Below are positions 25,234-33,400 of a stretch of DNA of 44,941 bases, one piece after another. The stretch spans positions 1 to 44,941 of the forward strand of contig NZ_JACYTR010000036.1 in NCBI RefSeq assembly GCF_014841215.1. Reading direction: 5' to 3'. A program made the position numbers and the translations under genes. Source of the DNA: Pseudomarimonas arenosa. Lineage in GTDB: Bacteria; Pseudomonadota; Gammaproteobacteria; Xanthomonadales; Xanthomonadaceae. Each line of letters begins with the position of its first letter. Within the stretch, counting starts at the first letter, position 1. A model generated the notes under the pieces. That model had not been told where the DNA came from and did not search any database. It worked only from the letters and a program-made list of their open reading frames with translations.

Positions 25234-26937
25234 ATGACCACTTGCAGAATCACTACCGGAACCAATCGACTCGCTCATCTGCTGGCTGTCGGCATGCTGG
25301 CCTGTGCCAGCGCATCCGCCGCGCCGCTCGAATACAGCGGCTACCTTGAGGACAACGGTATCCCTGCCAATGGCTATTACGATCTACGTCTGACCGCCTT
25401 TACCTCCGCCGATGGCCTCGCACCAGCCGCACCACCTCTGCTGCTCCGCGAGGTGGCGGTTGTCGACGGCCGCTTCTCGGTGGAACTGGATGATCAGGCA
25501 TTGCCGAGCCATCTGGATCGTGCCTGGTTGCAGGTCGAGTTGCGCAGCGAACACGAGCAGGTCTGGTGGCCGCTGGCCGATCGCGCGCCGCTGCAACCCA
25601 AGGGTGCGCTCTGCCCGCTGTCCTGGGAACTGGCCGGCAATGCCGGCACCAGCCCAAGCACCCACTTCCTCGGCACGACCGATGACCAAGCCATGGAACT
25701 GCGAGTGCGCAACGGCCGCGGCCTGCGTCTCGAACCCAGTCCAAACTTCTGGAATGGGTTACCGCTGACCATCAACACGCTGGGCGGCAGTCACGGCAAT
25801 CTGCTCAGCGCCGGCGTACGCGGAGCGACCATGTCGGGTGGAGGCGTTGCGCCGGGGGGCAATGATCCTGACCTGCCCGGAGCCAATCCGAACGTCATTA
25901 CCGATCACTACGGCGTGGTGGCCGGCGGCTATGACAATCAGGCGGGCAATGGCAGCGGCTCGCTGTTCAATGCATCGCACGCCAGTGTCGGCGGCGGTCG
26001 CGGCAACCTGGCCAGCGGCCAGCATGCGGTGATTGCCGGCGGCCTGGACAACACCGCTTCCGGCGACGAGTCGACCGTAGCCGGTGGAGAAGCCAACCTC
26101 GCCAGCGGCGTACGCGCCACGGTCGGTGGCGGTGAAAGCAACAGGGCCGGTGCCTTGCGGGCCACGGTCAGCGGCGGCAATCACAACCAGGCGCTGGGTG
26201 GAGCCAGCGTGGTCGGCGGCGGCAGTCTCAACTGTGCCGGTGGTGACTATTCCTGGGCCGGCGGCATTCGCGCCAAGGTGCGCCCGGCTAGCGATCCTGG
26301 TGACGGCAGCTGCAGCAGCGATATTGCGAGCTATCCCGGCGGCGTCGGCGACGAGGGCAGTTTCGTCTGGAATGGCGGCAGCACCGGCGACGGCACCTCC
26401 TTGGTATCGAGTGGACCACGGCAGTTCCTGGTGCGTGCACCGGGCGGCTTCTACTTTGGCAGCAGCGGCGGCAGTATCAGCATTCCGGCCGGACGCCTGA
26501 TTCACACCTCCACGGGCGCCTACTTGAGCACCGGCGGCACCTGGACCAACAGCTCGGCGCGGGCCACCAAGACAGGTTTCGAGCCGATCGACGCCGGTCA
26601 TGTGCTCGACCAATTGCTGTCTCTGCCGGTCACCCGCTGGCATTACCGGCACGCCCCGGGCGAAGGCGCCCATCTTGGCCCGATGGCCGAAGATTTTCAC
26701 CAACGCTTCGGGCTCGGCGATGCTACATCGATCAGCACTGTGGATGCGGCCGGCGTCGCCTTCTTGGCCATCCAAGGCCTACAGCAGCGCATGGCGGATG
26801 ACACCGCGCGCGCCGAGCAGGCCTTGATCGCACAACGAGTCCACCACGAGCGCGAGATCGAAGCGCTACGCGCCGAGATCGCCAGCCTGCGCCGCCTACT
26901 GGCGCCGCAATTGGCCGCCATGGCCGAGGATCGCTGA
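25234..26937 (+). CDS. Secreted head-repeat protein with S74 intramolecular chaperone domain
   Basis: 567 residues from ATG 25234. Signal peptide ~1-30 (ends ASAAP). Residues ~230-350 are short YadA-like head repeats rich in GG (SVGGGRGNLASGQHAVIAGG, STVAGGEANLASGVRATVGG). The C-terminus is a peptidase-S74-type chaperone: SSARATKTGFEPIDAGHVLD, RWHYRHAPGEGAHLGPMAEDFHQRF, then a coiled coil (~500-560). The Ser-Lys pair of the auto-cleaving dyad is kept (S441 and K446, five apart). Such domains trim themselves off trimeric tailspikes and fibres (established). Hence it is a likely trimeric surface or secreted fibre. It follows the sigma/kinase pair by 88 nt. Confidence 0.85.
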   Translation: MTTCRITTGTNRLAHLLAVGMLACASASAAPLEYSGYLEDNGIPANGYYDLRLTAFTSADGLAPAAPPLLLREVAVVDGRFSVELDDQALPSHLDRAWLQVELRSEHEQVWWPLADRAPLQPKGALCPLSWELAGNAGTSPSTHFLGTTDDQAMELRVRNGRGLRLEPSPNFWNGLPLTINTLGGSHGNLLSAGVRGATMSGGGVAPGGNDPDLPGANPNVITDHYGVVAGGYDNQAGNGSGSLFNASHASVGGGRGNLASGQHAVIAGGLDNTASGDESTVAGGEANLASGVRATVGGGESNRAGALRATVSGGNHNQALGGASVVGGGSLNCAGGDYSWAGGIRAKVRPASDPGDGSCSSDIASYPGGVGDEGSFVWNGGSTGDGTSLVSSGPRQFLVRAPGGFYFGSSGGSISIPAGRLIHTSTGAYLSTGGTWTNSSARATKTGFEPIDAGHVLDQLLSLPVTRWHYRHAPGEGAHLGPMAEDFHQRFGLGDATSISTVDAAGVAFLAIQGLQQRMADDTARAEQALIAQRVHHEREIEALRAEIASLRRLLAPQLAAMAEDR

Positions 26938-26938
26938 C

Positions 26939-27214
26939 ATGCATGTCTTTCGATGCGGCCTGATCGGCGGCATGATGACGCTGGCAGTGCCGCTGCCCAC
27001 TACCGCCTCGGACGCTGCGCCTGCCACGCGCTTCGTGATCAAGGAAGCCAGGCTGGAGCGCACTGCTCAAGACACGCGCTTCCGGCTCGAGGCGTTCCTG
27101 ACAGCCAAGGCGGAACCTCCTGATCCCGATGCGCCACGGCAGCTGAAGCTGCAGATCGGAAGCAAAGGGGCCTGCGGCCTGCCTGATGCAATTTTCCACG
27201 ATGGCTTCGAGTAG
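26939..27214 (+). CDS. Small secreted protein with C-terminal DGFE motif
   Basis: 91 residues starting 1 nt after the previous stop (TGA-c-ATG), so tightly coupled. N-terminal signal peptide (~1-24, MHVFRCGLIGGMMTLAVPLP). The mature part is short and charged and ends CGLPDAIFHDGFE. A terminal Cys followed by I/L-F-x-D-G-F-E is a recurrent ending of secreted proteins in Xanthomonadales (from memory), possibly a sorting or cell-surface tag. No enzyme motif. Probably made together with the head-repeat protein. Confidence 0.7.
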   Translation: MHVFRCGLIGGMMTLAVPLPTTASDAAPATRFVIKEARLERTAQDTRFRLEAFLTAKAEPPDPDAPRQLKLQIGSKGACGLPDAIFHDGFE

Positions 27215-27255
27215 CGAGTGGTTGGCGCGAGATTGCGTCCGCCCGGCGTATGCGG

Positions 27256-27300
27256 CCCCTCATCCGCCCTTCGGGCACCTTCTCCCCGCGGGAGCAGGCA
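27256..27300. repeat. REP-like intergenic hairpin sequence
   Basis: The phrase CCTCATCCGCCCTTCGGGCA followed by CCTTCTCCCCGCGGGAG recurs, from memory, in many proteobacterial intergenic regions. CCCG..CGGG and CCGC..GCGG pairs form small stems. Not verified by search. Confidence 0.4.
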
Positions 27301-27338
27301 AGCGCCGACGGGGCGGAGGTGGAAACGCGGGGTTCCCT

Positions 27339-27413
27339 CCCGAATCCCGAATCCCGAATCCCGAATCCCGAATCCCGAATCCCGAATCCCGAATCCCGAA
27401 TCCCGAATCCCGA
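27339..27413. repeat. Heptanucleotide tandem repeat (CCCGAAT, 10 full units)
   Basis: Ten perfect head-to-tail CCCGAAT units from 27339 to 27408 plus a partial CCCGA, ending 63 bp before the ATG of the aminotransferase. The unit is not a multiple of 3, so unit gain or loss would change spacing rather than keep any frame. It could vary promoter spacing by slipped-strand mispairing. Confidence 0.95.
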
Positions 27414-27476
27414 TTCATTTTGCGGCAGCGCAGCCAAAACTACGGTAGTCTGCGCGTTTCCACGCCAGTTTCAGCC

Positions 27477-28721
27477 ATGCCGCACCGCAGCATTCAACGT
27501 AGCCAACGTCTGTCCGAAGTCCGTTATGAAATTCGTGGCGAGTTGGCGCGGCGAGCCCGTGAGCTGGAGTCTCAGGGGCGCAAGCTGATCAAGCTGAATA
27601 TCGGCAATCCGGGCGCCTTTGGCTTTCGCGCCCCGGAGCATCTGCAGGCGGCGATCAATGCCCGTCTGGAACAGAGTGATCCGTATTGCCACCAACAGGG
27701 GCTGGAGGAGTCGCGCCTGGCGGTGGCCGCCCTGCATATCCGCCGCGGCGTGTGTGAGGTCAATCCGCAGCGCGTGTTTATGGGCAACGGTGTCTCCGAG
27801 CTGATCGATATCGCCCTGCGTGCCCTACTCAATCCGGGCGATGAGGTGCTGCTGCCGAGCCCGGACTATCCGCTGTGGAGTGCCGCCACCATCCTCAACA
27901 GCGGCACCCCGGTTTATTACGACTGCCGGCCAGAGAACGATTTTCTGCCCGATCCAGAGCAGATCGAAGCCTCGATCACCCCGCACACCCGCGCCCTGGT
28001 GATCATCAATCCGAACAACCCCACCGGCGCCAGCTATCCCCGCGCCCTGCTGGAACAACTGGTTCGGATCGCCGAGCGTCATCAACTGCTGCTGATGGCC
28101 GACGAGATCTACGACGGGATCCTGTACGACGAGGCCAGCTTCCAGCCGCTGGCGCCGCTGACCGGGGAGCTGCCCTGCCTGAGCTTTGGTGGCCTGTCCA
28201 AGGTGCACCGGGCCTGCGGCTACCGGGTCGGCTGGGCGGTGCTGTCGGGCGAGGCGACACGGCTCGGCGATTATCAGCATGCACTGGATCTGCTCGGCGC
28301 CTTGCGCCTGTGCGCCAATGTGCCAGGACAATGGGCGGTGCCAGCAGCGATCAATGGGCCCAACACCATCGATGCCCTGACCCAGCCAGGTGGTCGGCTC
28401 TATGAAACCCGGCGCGCGGTAATAGAAGCCTGCGCGCATAGCCCTTTCCTCGATCTGGTGATGCCGGCCGGTGCGCTGTATGCCTTCCCCGGCGTGGACA
28501 GCTCACGCCTGCCCGGTTTCGATGACCATCATTTCGCCCTTGACCTGCTGGAGCAGGAAGGCGTGCTGATCGTGCCCGGCTCCAGCTTCAACGTGCCGTA
28601 TCGCAACCATTTCCGCGTCACCCTGCTGCCTGAAGCCGAGCAGATGCGCGAAGTGTTCCATCGCATCGAGCGGGCCTTGCAGCGCTGCGCACCCGCAGCC
28701 AGCGCGCGCCATGTCGCTTAG
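27477..28721 (+). CDS. alaA: AlaA-like PLP-dependent aminotransferase
   Basis: 414 residues from ATG 27477. It closely follows the E. coli AlaA pattern as I remember it: YEIRGELARRARELE...KLIKLNIGNPGAFGF, GYC/YCHQQGL, MGNGVSELIDIALRALLNPG, PSPDYPLWSAA, NPNNPTGA, ADEIYDGILYD, LSFGGLSKVHRACGYRVGW with the PLP lysine K242, and RLCANVPGQ. AlaA makes alanine from pyruvate and glutamate in the cytosol. The upstream 7-bp repeat array and no close operon partner on the left suggest its own promoter. It overlaps the next gene by 11 nt. Length normal. Confidence 0.9.
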   Translation: MPHRSIQRSQRLSEVRYEIRGELARRARELESQGRKLIKLNIGNPGAFGFRAPEHLQAAINARLEQSDPYCHQQGLEESRLAVAALHIRRGVCEVNPQRVFMGNGVSELIDIALRALLNPGDEVLLPSPDYPLWSAATILNSGTPVYYDCRPENDFLPDPEQIEASITPHTRALVIINPNNPTGASYPRALLEQLVRIAERHQLLLMADEIYDGILYDEASFQPLAPLTGELPCLSFGGLSKVHRACGYRVGWAVLSGEATRLGDYQHALDLLGALRLCANVPGQWAVPAAINGPNTIDALTQPGGRLYETRRAVIEACAHSPFLDLVMPAGALYAFPGVDSSRLPGFDDHHFALDLLEQEGVLIVPGSSFNVPYRNHFRVTLLPEAEQMREVFHRIERALQRCAPAASARHVA

Positions 28722-29442
28722 CCTTCAGTTCAGCCATCGATCTGGTCGCGGAGGCGGCGGCTGGCTGAGCATCTTGTTATGGGGAGTTTGCATGAGCGTG
28801 CTGATCAGCGGTCTGGCCCAGGCCGGACAAGGCCAGCCGATTCGCTATCTGGCCTTGGGCGATTCCTACACCATCGGCGAAGCGGTGGCCGAGAGCGAGC
28901 GCTGGCCGATGCAGCTGGCCGCGGCGCTGCGCCGTGACGGCATCGAGCTGGCCACGCCGCGCATCATCGCCAAGACCGGTTGGACCACCGATGAGTTAAG
29001 TGCGGCGATGGATACCGCCGAGCCGCTTGGCCGGTGGGATCTGGTCAGCCTGCTGATCGGGGTCAACAACCAGTATCGCGGCCGCGATCTGCCCGAGTTC
29101 GAGCAGCAGTTCGAAGGCCTGCTGCTGCGTGCGATGGCCTTGGTCGGTGGGCATCCGGATCGTCTGTTCGTCGTCACCATACCCGACTGGGGAGTGACGC
29201 CGTTCGCCGAAGGTCGTGATCGCAGCGAAATCGGCAAGCAGCTTGATGCTTTCAACGCCGCCGTGCAGCGCATCGCCGGCCGCCACGACGTCAAGGTGGT
29301 CGACATCGCGCCGATCAGCCGGCTGCGCGGCGCCGAGCCGGCGATGGTGGCGAGTGACGGTTTGCACCCCAGCGGCAAGCTGTACACCCTGTGGACCGAG
29401 CGCGCCATTCCGGTGGTACGGGACCTTCTGTCGCATCGCTGA
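28711..29442 (+). CDS. SGNH/GDSL-type hydrolase (secreted)
   Basis: 243 residues. It starts inside the 3' end of the aminotransferase gene (11-nt overlap), so it is co-translated; ATG 28792 with GGGGAG is an alternative start that would shorten the signal peptide. Hydrophobic N-terminus (~18-38) as signal peptide. Block I YLALGDSYTIGE, block III-like LIGVNNQY (the GxND type) and block V DGLHPSGKLY supply the Ser, Asn and Asp/His catalytic residues. Acts on an ester or acyl substrate in the periplasm; this cannot be narrowed further. Function relative to the aminotransferase is unclear. Confidence 0.88.
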   Translation: MSLSLQFSHRSGRGGGGWLSILLWGVCMSVLISGLAQAGQGQPIRYLALGDSYTIGEAVAESERWPMQLAAALRRDGIELATPRIIAKTGWTTDELSAAMDTAEPLGRWDLVSLLIGVNNQYRGRDLPEFEQQFEGLLLRAMALVGGHPDRLFVVTIPDWGVTPFAEGRDRSEIGKQLDAFNAAVQRIAGRHDVKVVDIAPISRLRGAEPAMVASDGLHPSGKLYTLWTERAIPVVRDLLSHR

Positions 29443-29565
29443 CTATGTTTGGCGACCTGCTGGTGGTGGGCAGTCGCTCACGCTCAATCCAGCTTGGCTG
29501 TGCTTCACTTGAAGGCTGAATCTTTGCCCGCACCTTGGGCAGGATCGAATCGAATTGAGGATCCC

Positions 29566-30492
29566 ATGAGTCTTGACCCTGCCCTGCACGATCGCATCCA
29601 GCAAACCCTGTCCCAGCACCGCGTCGTGCTGTTCATGAAAGGCTCGCCGCAGGCACCGAGGTGCGGCTTTTCGGCCAAGGCCTCGGGCATCTTGTCGGCC
29701 ATGCTCGATGGCTACCACACCATCGACGTGCTGGAAGATCAGGAAATTCGCGAAGGCATCAAGGCCTACGGCAACTGGCCGACCATTCCGCAGCTGTATG
29801 TCGACGGCGAACTGGTCGGCGGCAGCGACATCATCGAATCGATGCTCAACGACGGCCAGTTGCACAGCCTGTTCGGCCTGGCCGCGCCTGATCGCACTCC
29901 GCCCAGTATCAGTCTGAGCGACCGCGCCGCCGAAGCGATCAACAATGCGCTCGACGATGCCGGCGAATCGGTCGGCCTGCACTTGAGCGTCGACCCCAGC
30001 TTCAACGCCCAGTTCCAACTCAAGCCGATACAAGGCAATGAAATCGTCGCCGAAGCCAATGGTGTACGTTTCCATCTGGATCTGGCCAGCGCGCCGCGCG
30101 CCAATGGCATCGAGATTGACTGGGTGGAAACTCCGCGTGGTGCTGGGCTGTCGATCAAGAACCCGAACGCGCCGGCCGAAGTGCGCGCCATCGCGCCGGG
30201 CGAACTGGCAGCCTTGATCGCTGACGGCGCCAAGGTGATCGATGTACGCAGCTCCTATGATCGCGAAGTGGCCATGTTTCCTGGCCCCCACGAGGTGCTG
30301 GACGAAGACAGCCTCGAACGCCTGGCGGCCTTGCCAAAGGACACCCCGCTGGCGTTCCTCTGCCACCACGGCGTTTCCAGCATGCGCGCCGCTGAGCATT
30401 TTCGCGGCCTGGGCTTTACCCGGCTGTACAACATCGAGGGCGGCATTGATGCCTATGCTCGTGATGTGGATTCCAGCATTCGCCGCTACTGA
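29566..30492 (+). CDS. grxD: Grx4-type monothiol glutaredoxin fused to cysteine-less A-type domain and rhodanese
   Basis: 308 residues from ATG 29566, with GAGG upstream; the longer frame lacks such a site. Domain order: monothiol glutaredoxin (~5-105) with the CGFS active site (C33) and WPTIPQLYVDGELVGGSDII; a HesB/IscA-like domain (~115-205, ISLSDRAAEAINNALDDAGE, IEIDWVETPRGAGLSIKNPN) in which the three cluster-ligand cysteines of true A-type carriers are absent; and a rhodanese (~210-308) with C266 in CHHGVSS. CGFS glutaredoxins carry [2Fe-2S] clusters with glutathione. The fusion with a rhodanese suggests a sulfur-handling or scaffold role. An inverted repeat follows the stop codon. Confidence 0.92.
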   Translation: MSLDPALHDRIQQTLSQHRVVLFMKGSPQAPRCGFSAKASGILSAMLDGYHTIDVLEDQEIREGIKAYGNWPTIPQLYVDGELVGGSDIIESMLNDGQLHSLFGLAAPDRTPPSISLSDRAAEAINNALDDAGESVGLHLSVDPSFNAQFQLKPIQGNEIVAEANGVRFHLDLASAPRANGIEIDWVETPRGAGLSIKNPNAPAEVRAIAPGELAALIADGAKVIDVRSSYDREVAMFPGPHEVLDEDSLERLAALPKDTPLAFLCHHGVSSMRAAEHFRGLGFTRLYNIEGGIDAYARDVDSSIRRY

Positions 30493-30497
30493 TGTCT

Positions 30498-30519
30498 TGC
30501 TCCGGCACGTGCCGGAGCA
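30498..30519 (+). terminator. Perfect palindromic hairpin after the glutaredoxin gene
   Basis: TGCTCCGGCAC and GTGCCGGAGCA pair fully (22 bp) 6 bp past the stop codon. There is no strong T-tract, so it may be a structural 3' end or a protein site. It suits the end of the transcript. Confidence 0.6.
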
Positions 30520-30834
30520 CGATCAGGCTGCTGAGACTCAGGTCAGCAGCCGCTGCGAGAGCGACGCCAGGGCGGCTGAAAGGATCCAGCCGCCGACATC
30601 ACCTTGACGCGCCATCACTCAGGCTGCGGTTTAGCCGATGATCGTGACAAATGCTAAGTAATCGGCTAGCTTGTTGCGCTAAGTAGGCGAAATATCAGCC
30701 TCTTTGCTCGAGTCAGCGATCTTTCGGGGGTATCCCCGGACACTGGGCGAGCATCGAGTCGGTCACTCAGGTGAGTGTTCGACTCCGTGGCGCCAGAAGC
30801 CCGCAGAGACGGGCCCAGACCGAGGGAGCACACC
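30520..30834. other. Intergenic region with three inverted repeats
   Basis: 30527-30550: GCTGCTGA / TCAGCAGC with an 8-nt loop. 30725-30738: CGGGG/CCCCG with a 4-nt loop. 30756-30785: GAGTCG ... CGACTC enclosing CACTC ... GAGTG. No gene seen. The last hairpin is ~50 bp upstream of the small lipoprotein and could regulate it. Confidence 0.6.
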
Positions 30835-31134
30835 ATGCGCATCGCTATCATCGCCGTTGCAATGTGCCTGCTGGCCGCGTGCGGCGGCAAGGAAAGCCAA
30901 GCCGTGGCGGCTTGCGAGAAAGAAATCGCCACCAAGATGGGCGACAAGAAATACGTGGTCGACAGCAAGGACATGTCGGCCAATGCCGCCAACGAAGAAG
31001 GCGACATCATCCGCATTCAATCGATCATCACGGTCGACCCGGGTCTGCCGCGCGAAGACAAGCAGACCTTCGAATGCCGGGTACGCTTTACCGACGGCCG
31101 GGCCGACGTGATTTCAATGTCGTTTACCTGGTAA
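30835..31134 (+). CDS. Small lipoprotein
   Basis: 99 residues from ATG 30835, with GGGAG upstream; the open frame to 30775 lies in the hairpin region and is not used. Signal ends in LLAAC (C18-type lipobox), so it is anchored in a membrane. The mature part is mostly charged, with KEIATKMGDKKYVVDSKDMS and DKQTFECRVRFTDGRADVIS. No known domain recognised. It is followed by a shared 11-bp stem against the convergent AMP nucleosidase gene. Confidence 0.8.
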   Translation: MRIAIIAVAMCLLAACGGKESQAVAACEKEIATKMGDKKYVVDSKDMSANAANEEGDIIRIQSIITVDPGLPREDKQTFECRVRFTDGRADVISMSFTW

Positions 31135-31141
31135 CTGCCGA

Positions 31142-31172
31142 GCGTCTGCGCTACTCGTCAAAGCGCAGATGC
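31142..31172. terminator. Hairpin between two convergent genes
   Basis: GCGTCTGCGCT pairs with AGCGCAGATGC (11 bp, one G-T wobble) around a 9-nt loop. It starts 8 bp after the lipoprotein stop codon and includes the stop codon of the leftward AMP nucleosidase (31151-31153). It can work in both directions, but no T-tract is seen. Confidence 0.6.
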
Positions 31173-31927
31173 TTGACTGACTTGCCGTGACGGCGAATCA
31201 ACTTGAGCGCTTCGATGCCGACGCGGATGTGCGCCTCCACGAATTGCTCGGACACTTTCTTGTCACTGTCCTCGGTTTTCACGCCTTCCGGCACCATCGG
31301 CTGATCTGACACCAGCAGCAGCGCGCCCGCGGGTATGCCATTGGCAAAACCGGCAGAGAATATCGTGGCGGTCTCCATGTCGATCGCCATGCAGCGAGTC
31401 CGGCGCAGATAGTCCTTGAACTCGTCATCGTGCTCCCAGACCCGACGGTTGGTGGTGTACACCGTGCCGGTCCAGTAGTCGTAGTCGAGGTCGCGGATCA
31501 TGGTCGAGATGGCGCGCTGCAGTTGGAACGCCGGCATTGCCGGCACTTCGACCGGCAGATAGTCATTCGAGGTGCCCTCGCCGCGAATGGCGGCAATCGG
31601 CAGGATCAGGTCACCCAGCTGATTCTTTCTCTTCAAGCCGCCGCACTTGCCCAGGAACAGCACCGCCTTCGGCCCATAGGCGGTCAGCAGATCCATCACT
31701 GTGGCGGCATTGGCGCTACCCATGCCGAAATTGATCATGGTGATGCCGTCGGCGGTGGCGCTAGGCATCGGTCGATCGCGACCCACCACCTCGGCGCCGG
31801 TCTGCTTGGCGAACAGGTCGAGGTAACCGCCGAAATTGGTCAGCAGCACATAGGGAGCAAACTGCTCCACGGGAACGCCGGTATAACGCGGCAGCCAGTT
31901 CTTTACGATTTCGTCTTTGGTCTTCAT
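31151..31927 (-). CDS. Short-type AMP nucleosidase
   Basis: 258 residues from ATG 31927 (MKTKDEIVKNWLPRYTG). It belongs to the purine phosphorylase/nucleosidase fold: ITMINFGMGSANAATVMDLL, LFLGKCGGLKRKNQLGDLIL, and the signature CMAIDMETATIFSAGFANGI with glutamate and methionine for ribose contact, then GALLLVSDQP. These short enzymes, first noted in Bacteroidetes, split AMP to adenine and ribose 5-phosphate. They differ from the ~480-residue E. coli Amn. It is convergent with the lipoprotein gene and divergent from the AraC gene, 35 bp away. Confidence 0.88.
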   Translation of the reverse strand: MKTKDEIVKNWLPRYTGVPVEQFAPYVLLTNFGGYLDLFAKQTGAEVVGRDRPMPSATADGITMINFGMGSANAATVMDLLTAYGPKAVLFLGKCGGLKRKNQLGDLILPIAAIRGEGTSNDYLPVEVPAMPAFQLQRAISTMIRDLDYDYWTGTVYTTNRRVWEHDDEFKDYLRRTRCMAIDMETATIFSAGFANGIPAGALLLVSDQPMVPEGVKTEDSDKKVSEQFVEAHIRVGIEALKLIRRHGKSVKHLRFDE

Positions 31928-31962
31928 CGCGCCATTCTGCGCAATGCGACGCCAGTTCGGCA

Positions 31963-32901
31963 ATGCCGGACGCGGCCGACCTGACCTCGACCCTTGCGAC
32001 TCGCTATGCTTGCAGGCAACGCATGCAGGAGCGCCGGGTGGCCGAGGGGATCTGCCAGCGAATCAGCGAATTTCGCGCCGACGGACCGCTTGGCCACTGG
32101 CGCGTGGCCAGCTGTCAGCCGGCCGCCGATCTCGCGCCGTGGGTGGAAACCCTGTGGTTTGGCGAAGGCCGAGTCAGCTACCAGCGCGACCGCATCCTGC
32201 CCAACGGTGGCAGTTTCCTGCTGATCAATCTCGGACCGACTCAGTACCTGGTCGGAGAAGCAGCCGAGCAGCGGCGACGGTTCGACGACATCTGGTTCTC
32301 GGCCAGCCGGCAAACCCCGATCGATACCGAGGCACCGCATGGTCAGGCCCTGTTCGGCGTGGCCTTTCGTCCCCACGGCGCCACCCGCTTCCTGCACCTG
32401 CCCGGTATCGACACCGCCGAACAAGTGGTTCCACTGCAGGATCTGCTCGGCAGCGAAGCGCTTTCGCTGCGCCATCGCCTGCTCGAGTGCCAACACGATG
32501 TCGAGCGCTTTGCCTGGGTCGAACAATGGCTGCGGCGCCGCTTGCGCGGTGATACCCCGGCTTCGGTCAGTTGGGCCCTGCGGCGCCTGCAGAGCAGCCA
32601 GGGCCAGGTCGGCATCGATGAGCTGGCCACTGAACTTGGCATTTCACGCAAGTCGCTGGCGCGGCAGTTCCAGAGCCATGTCGGCCTGTCACCCAAGACC
32701 CTGGCCCGACTGCACCGCTTTCAGGGGGCACTGACCTGGCTCGGTCAATGCGAGCAGGTTCCCTGGGTGGAACTGGCAACACGCTGCGGCTATTACGATC
32801 AATCCCACCTGATTCGCGACTTCCAGGCGTTCAGCGGCTATGCACCGGGCGAGTTCGTGCGTCTGGCCCGCCCGGATGCCAACAGCGTGGTGGTGCGGTG
32901 A
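31963..32901 (+). CDS. AraC-family regulator with N-terminal sensory domain
   Basis: 312 residues from ATG 31963; a start at 32023 is also possible. The N-terminal half (HWRVASCQPAADLAPWVETL, RILPNGGSFLLINLGPTQYL) follows the DUF6597-type sensing domain that precedes AraC HTHs. The C-terminal AraC domain (~205-305) is clear: VGIDELATELGISRKSLARQ, FQSHVGLSPKTLARLHRFQG and ELATRCGYYDQSHLIRDFQAFSG. Divergent from the AMP nucleosidase, so it may control that or the DUF1761 gene downstream. Ligand unknown. Confidence 0.9.
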   Translation: MPDAADLTSTLATRYACRQRMQERRVAEGICQRISEFRADGPLGHWRVASCQPAADLAPWVETLWFGEGRVSYQRDRILPNGGSFLLINLGPTQYLVGEAAEQRRRFDDIWFSASRQTPIDTEAPHGQALFGVAFRPHGATRFLHLPGIDTAEQVVPLQDLLGSEALSLRHRLLECQHDVERFAWVEQWLRRRLRGDTPASVSWALRRLQSSQGQVGIDELATELGISRKSLARQFQSHVGLSPKTLARLHRFQGALTWLGQCEQVPWVELATRCGYYDQSHLIRDFQAFSGYAPGEFVRLARPDANSVVVR

Positions 32902-32970
32902 CATTTTTCCAATACCCGCCGGTCAGAATCCGGCATTGTGCAATCACGATCCCACTGCAAGGAGCCTCAC

Positions 32971-33387
32971 ATGCCTGAGTTCAATATCTGGGCGGTACTC
33001 ACCGCCGCCATCGCCAGCTTCGCCCTCGGCGGCGTGTGGTACTCACCGCTGCTGTTCGCCAAAGCCTGGCAGCGCGAAGCCGGCCTCAGCGACGAACAGG
33101 TGCAAGGCGGAAATGTCGGCCTGATCTTCGGCCTGGCCTTTGTACTCTGCGTGATCGCCAGCTTCGTGTTCGCCATGTTTCTCGGCCCGCGTCCGCCCCT
33201 GGCCCTGGGTCTCGGCGCCGGCTTTGCCGCGGGCCTGTGTTGGGTGGCCGCCAGCTTCGGCATTAACTATCTGTTCGAGCGCAAGAGCCTGAAGCTGTTC
33301 CTGATCAACGGCGGCTACCACACCCTACAGTTCACCCTGATCGGACTGATACTGGCGCTGTGGCCAGTGGCCGAGACGGCGAGCTGA
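32971..33387 (+). CDS. DUF1761 family inner-membrane protein
   Basis: 138 residues from ATG 32971 with AAGGAG 8 nt upstream. The DUF1761 signature GGVWYSPLLFAKAWQREAGL follows an initial membrane helix, and three more hydrophobic stretches (IFGLAFVLCVIASFVFAMFL, GAGFAAGLCWVAASFGINYL, TLQFTLIGLILALW) give four membrane spans. Function unknown for the family. It lies 13 nt before the propeller gene and may be its operon partner. Confidence 0.9.
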   Translation: MPEFNIWAVLTAAIASFALGGVWYSPLLFAKAWQREAGLSDEQVQGGNVGLIFGLAFVLCVIASFVFAMFLGPRPPLALGLGAGFAAGLCWVAASFGINYLFERKSLKLFLINGGYHTLQFTLIGLILALWPVAETAS

Positions 33388-33400
33388 GCCGAACCCGACC

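Noticed and set aside
25759-26775. 338-residue open frame on the minus strand across the head-repeat gene
   Set aside because: Alanine/glycine-rich mirror of the GG-rich repeats; no ribosome-binding site or recognisable domain, while the plus strand has a clear signal peptide and S74 domain.
27339-27413. Possible CRISPR-like array
   Set aside because: Units are 7 bp, directly adjacent with no spacers, and no cas genes are near.
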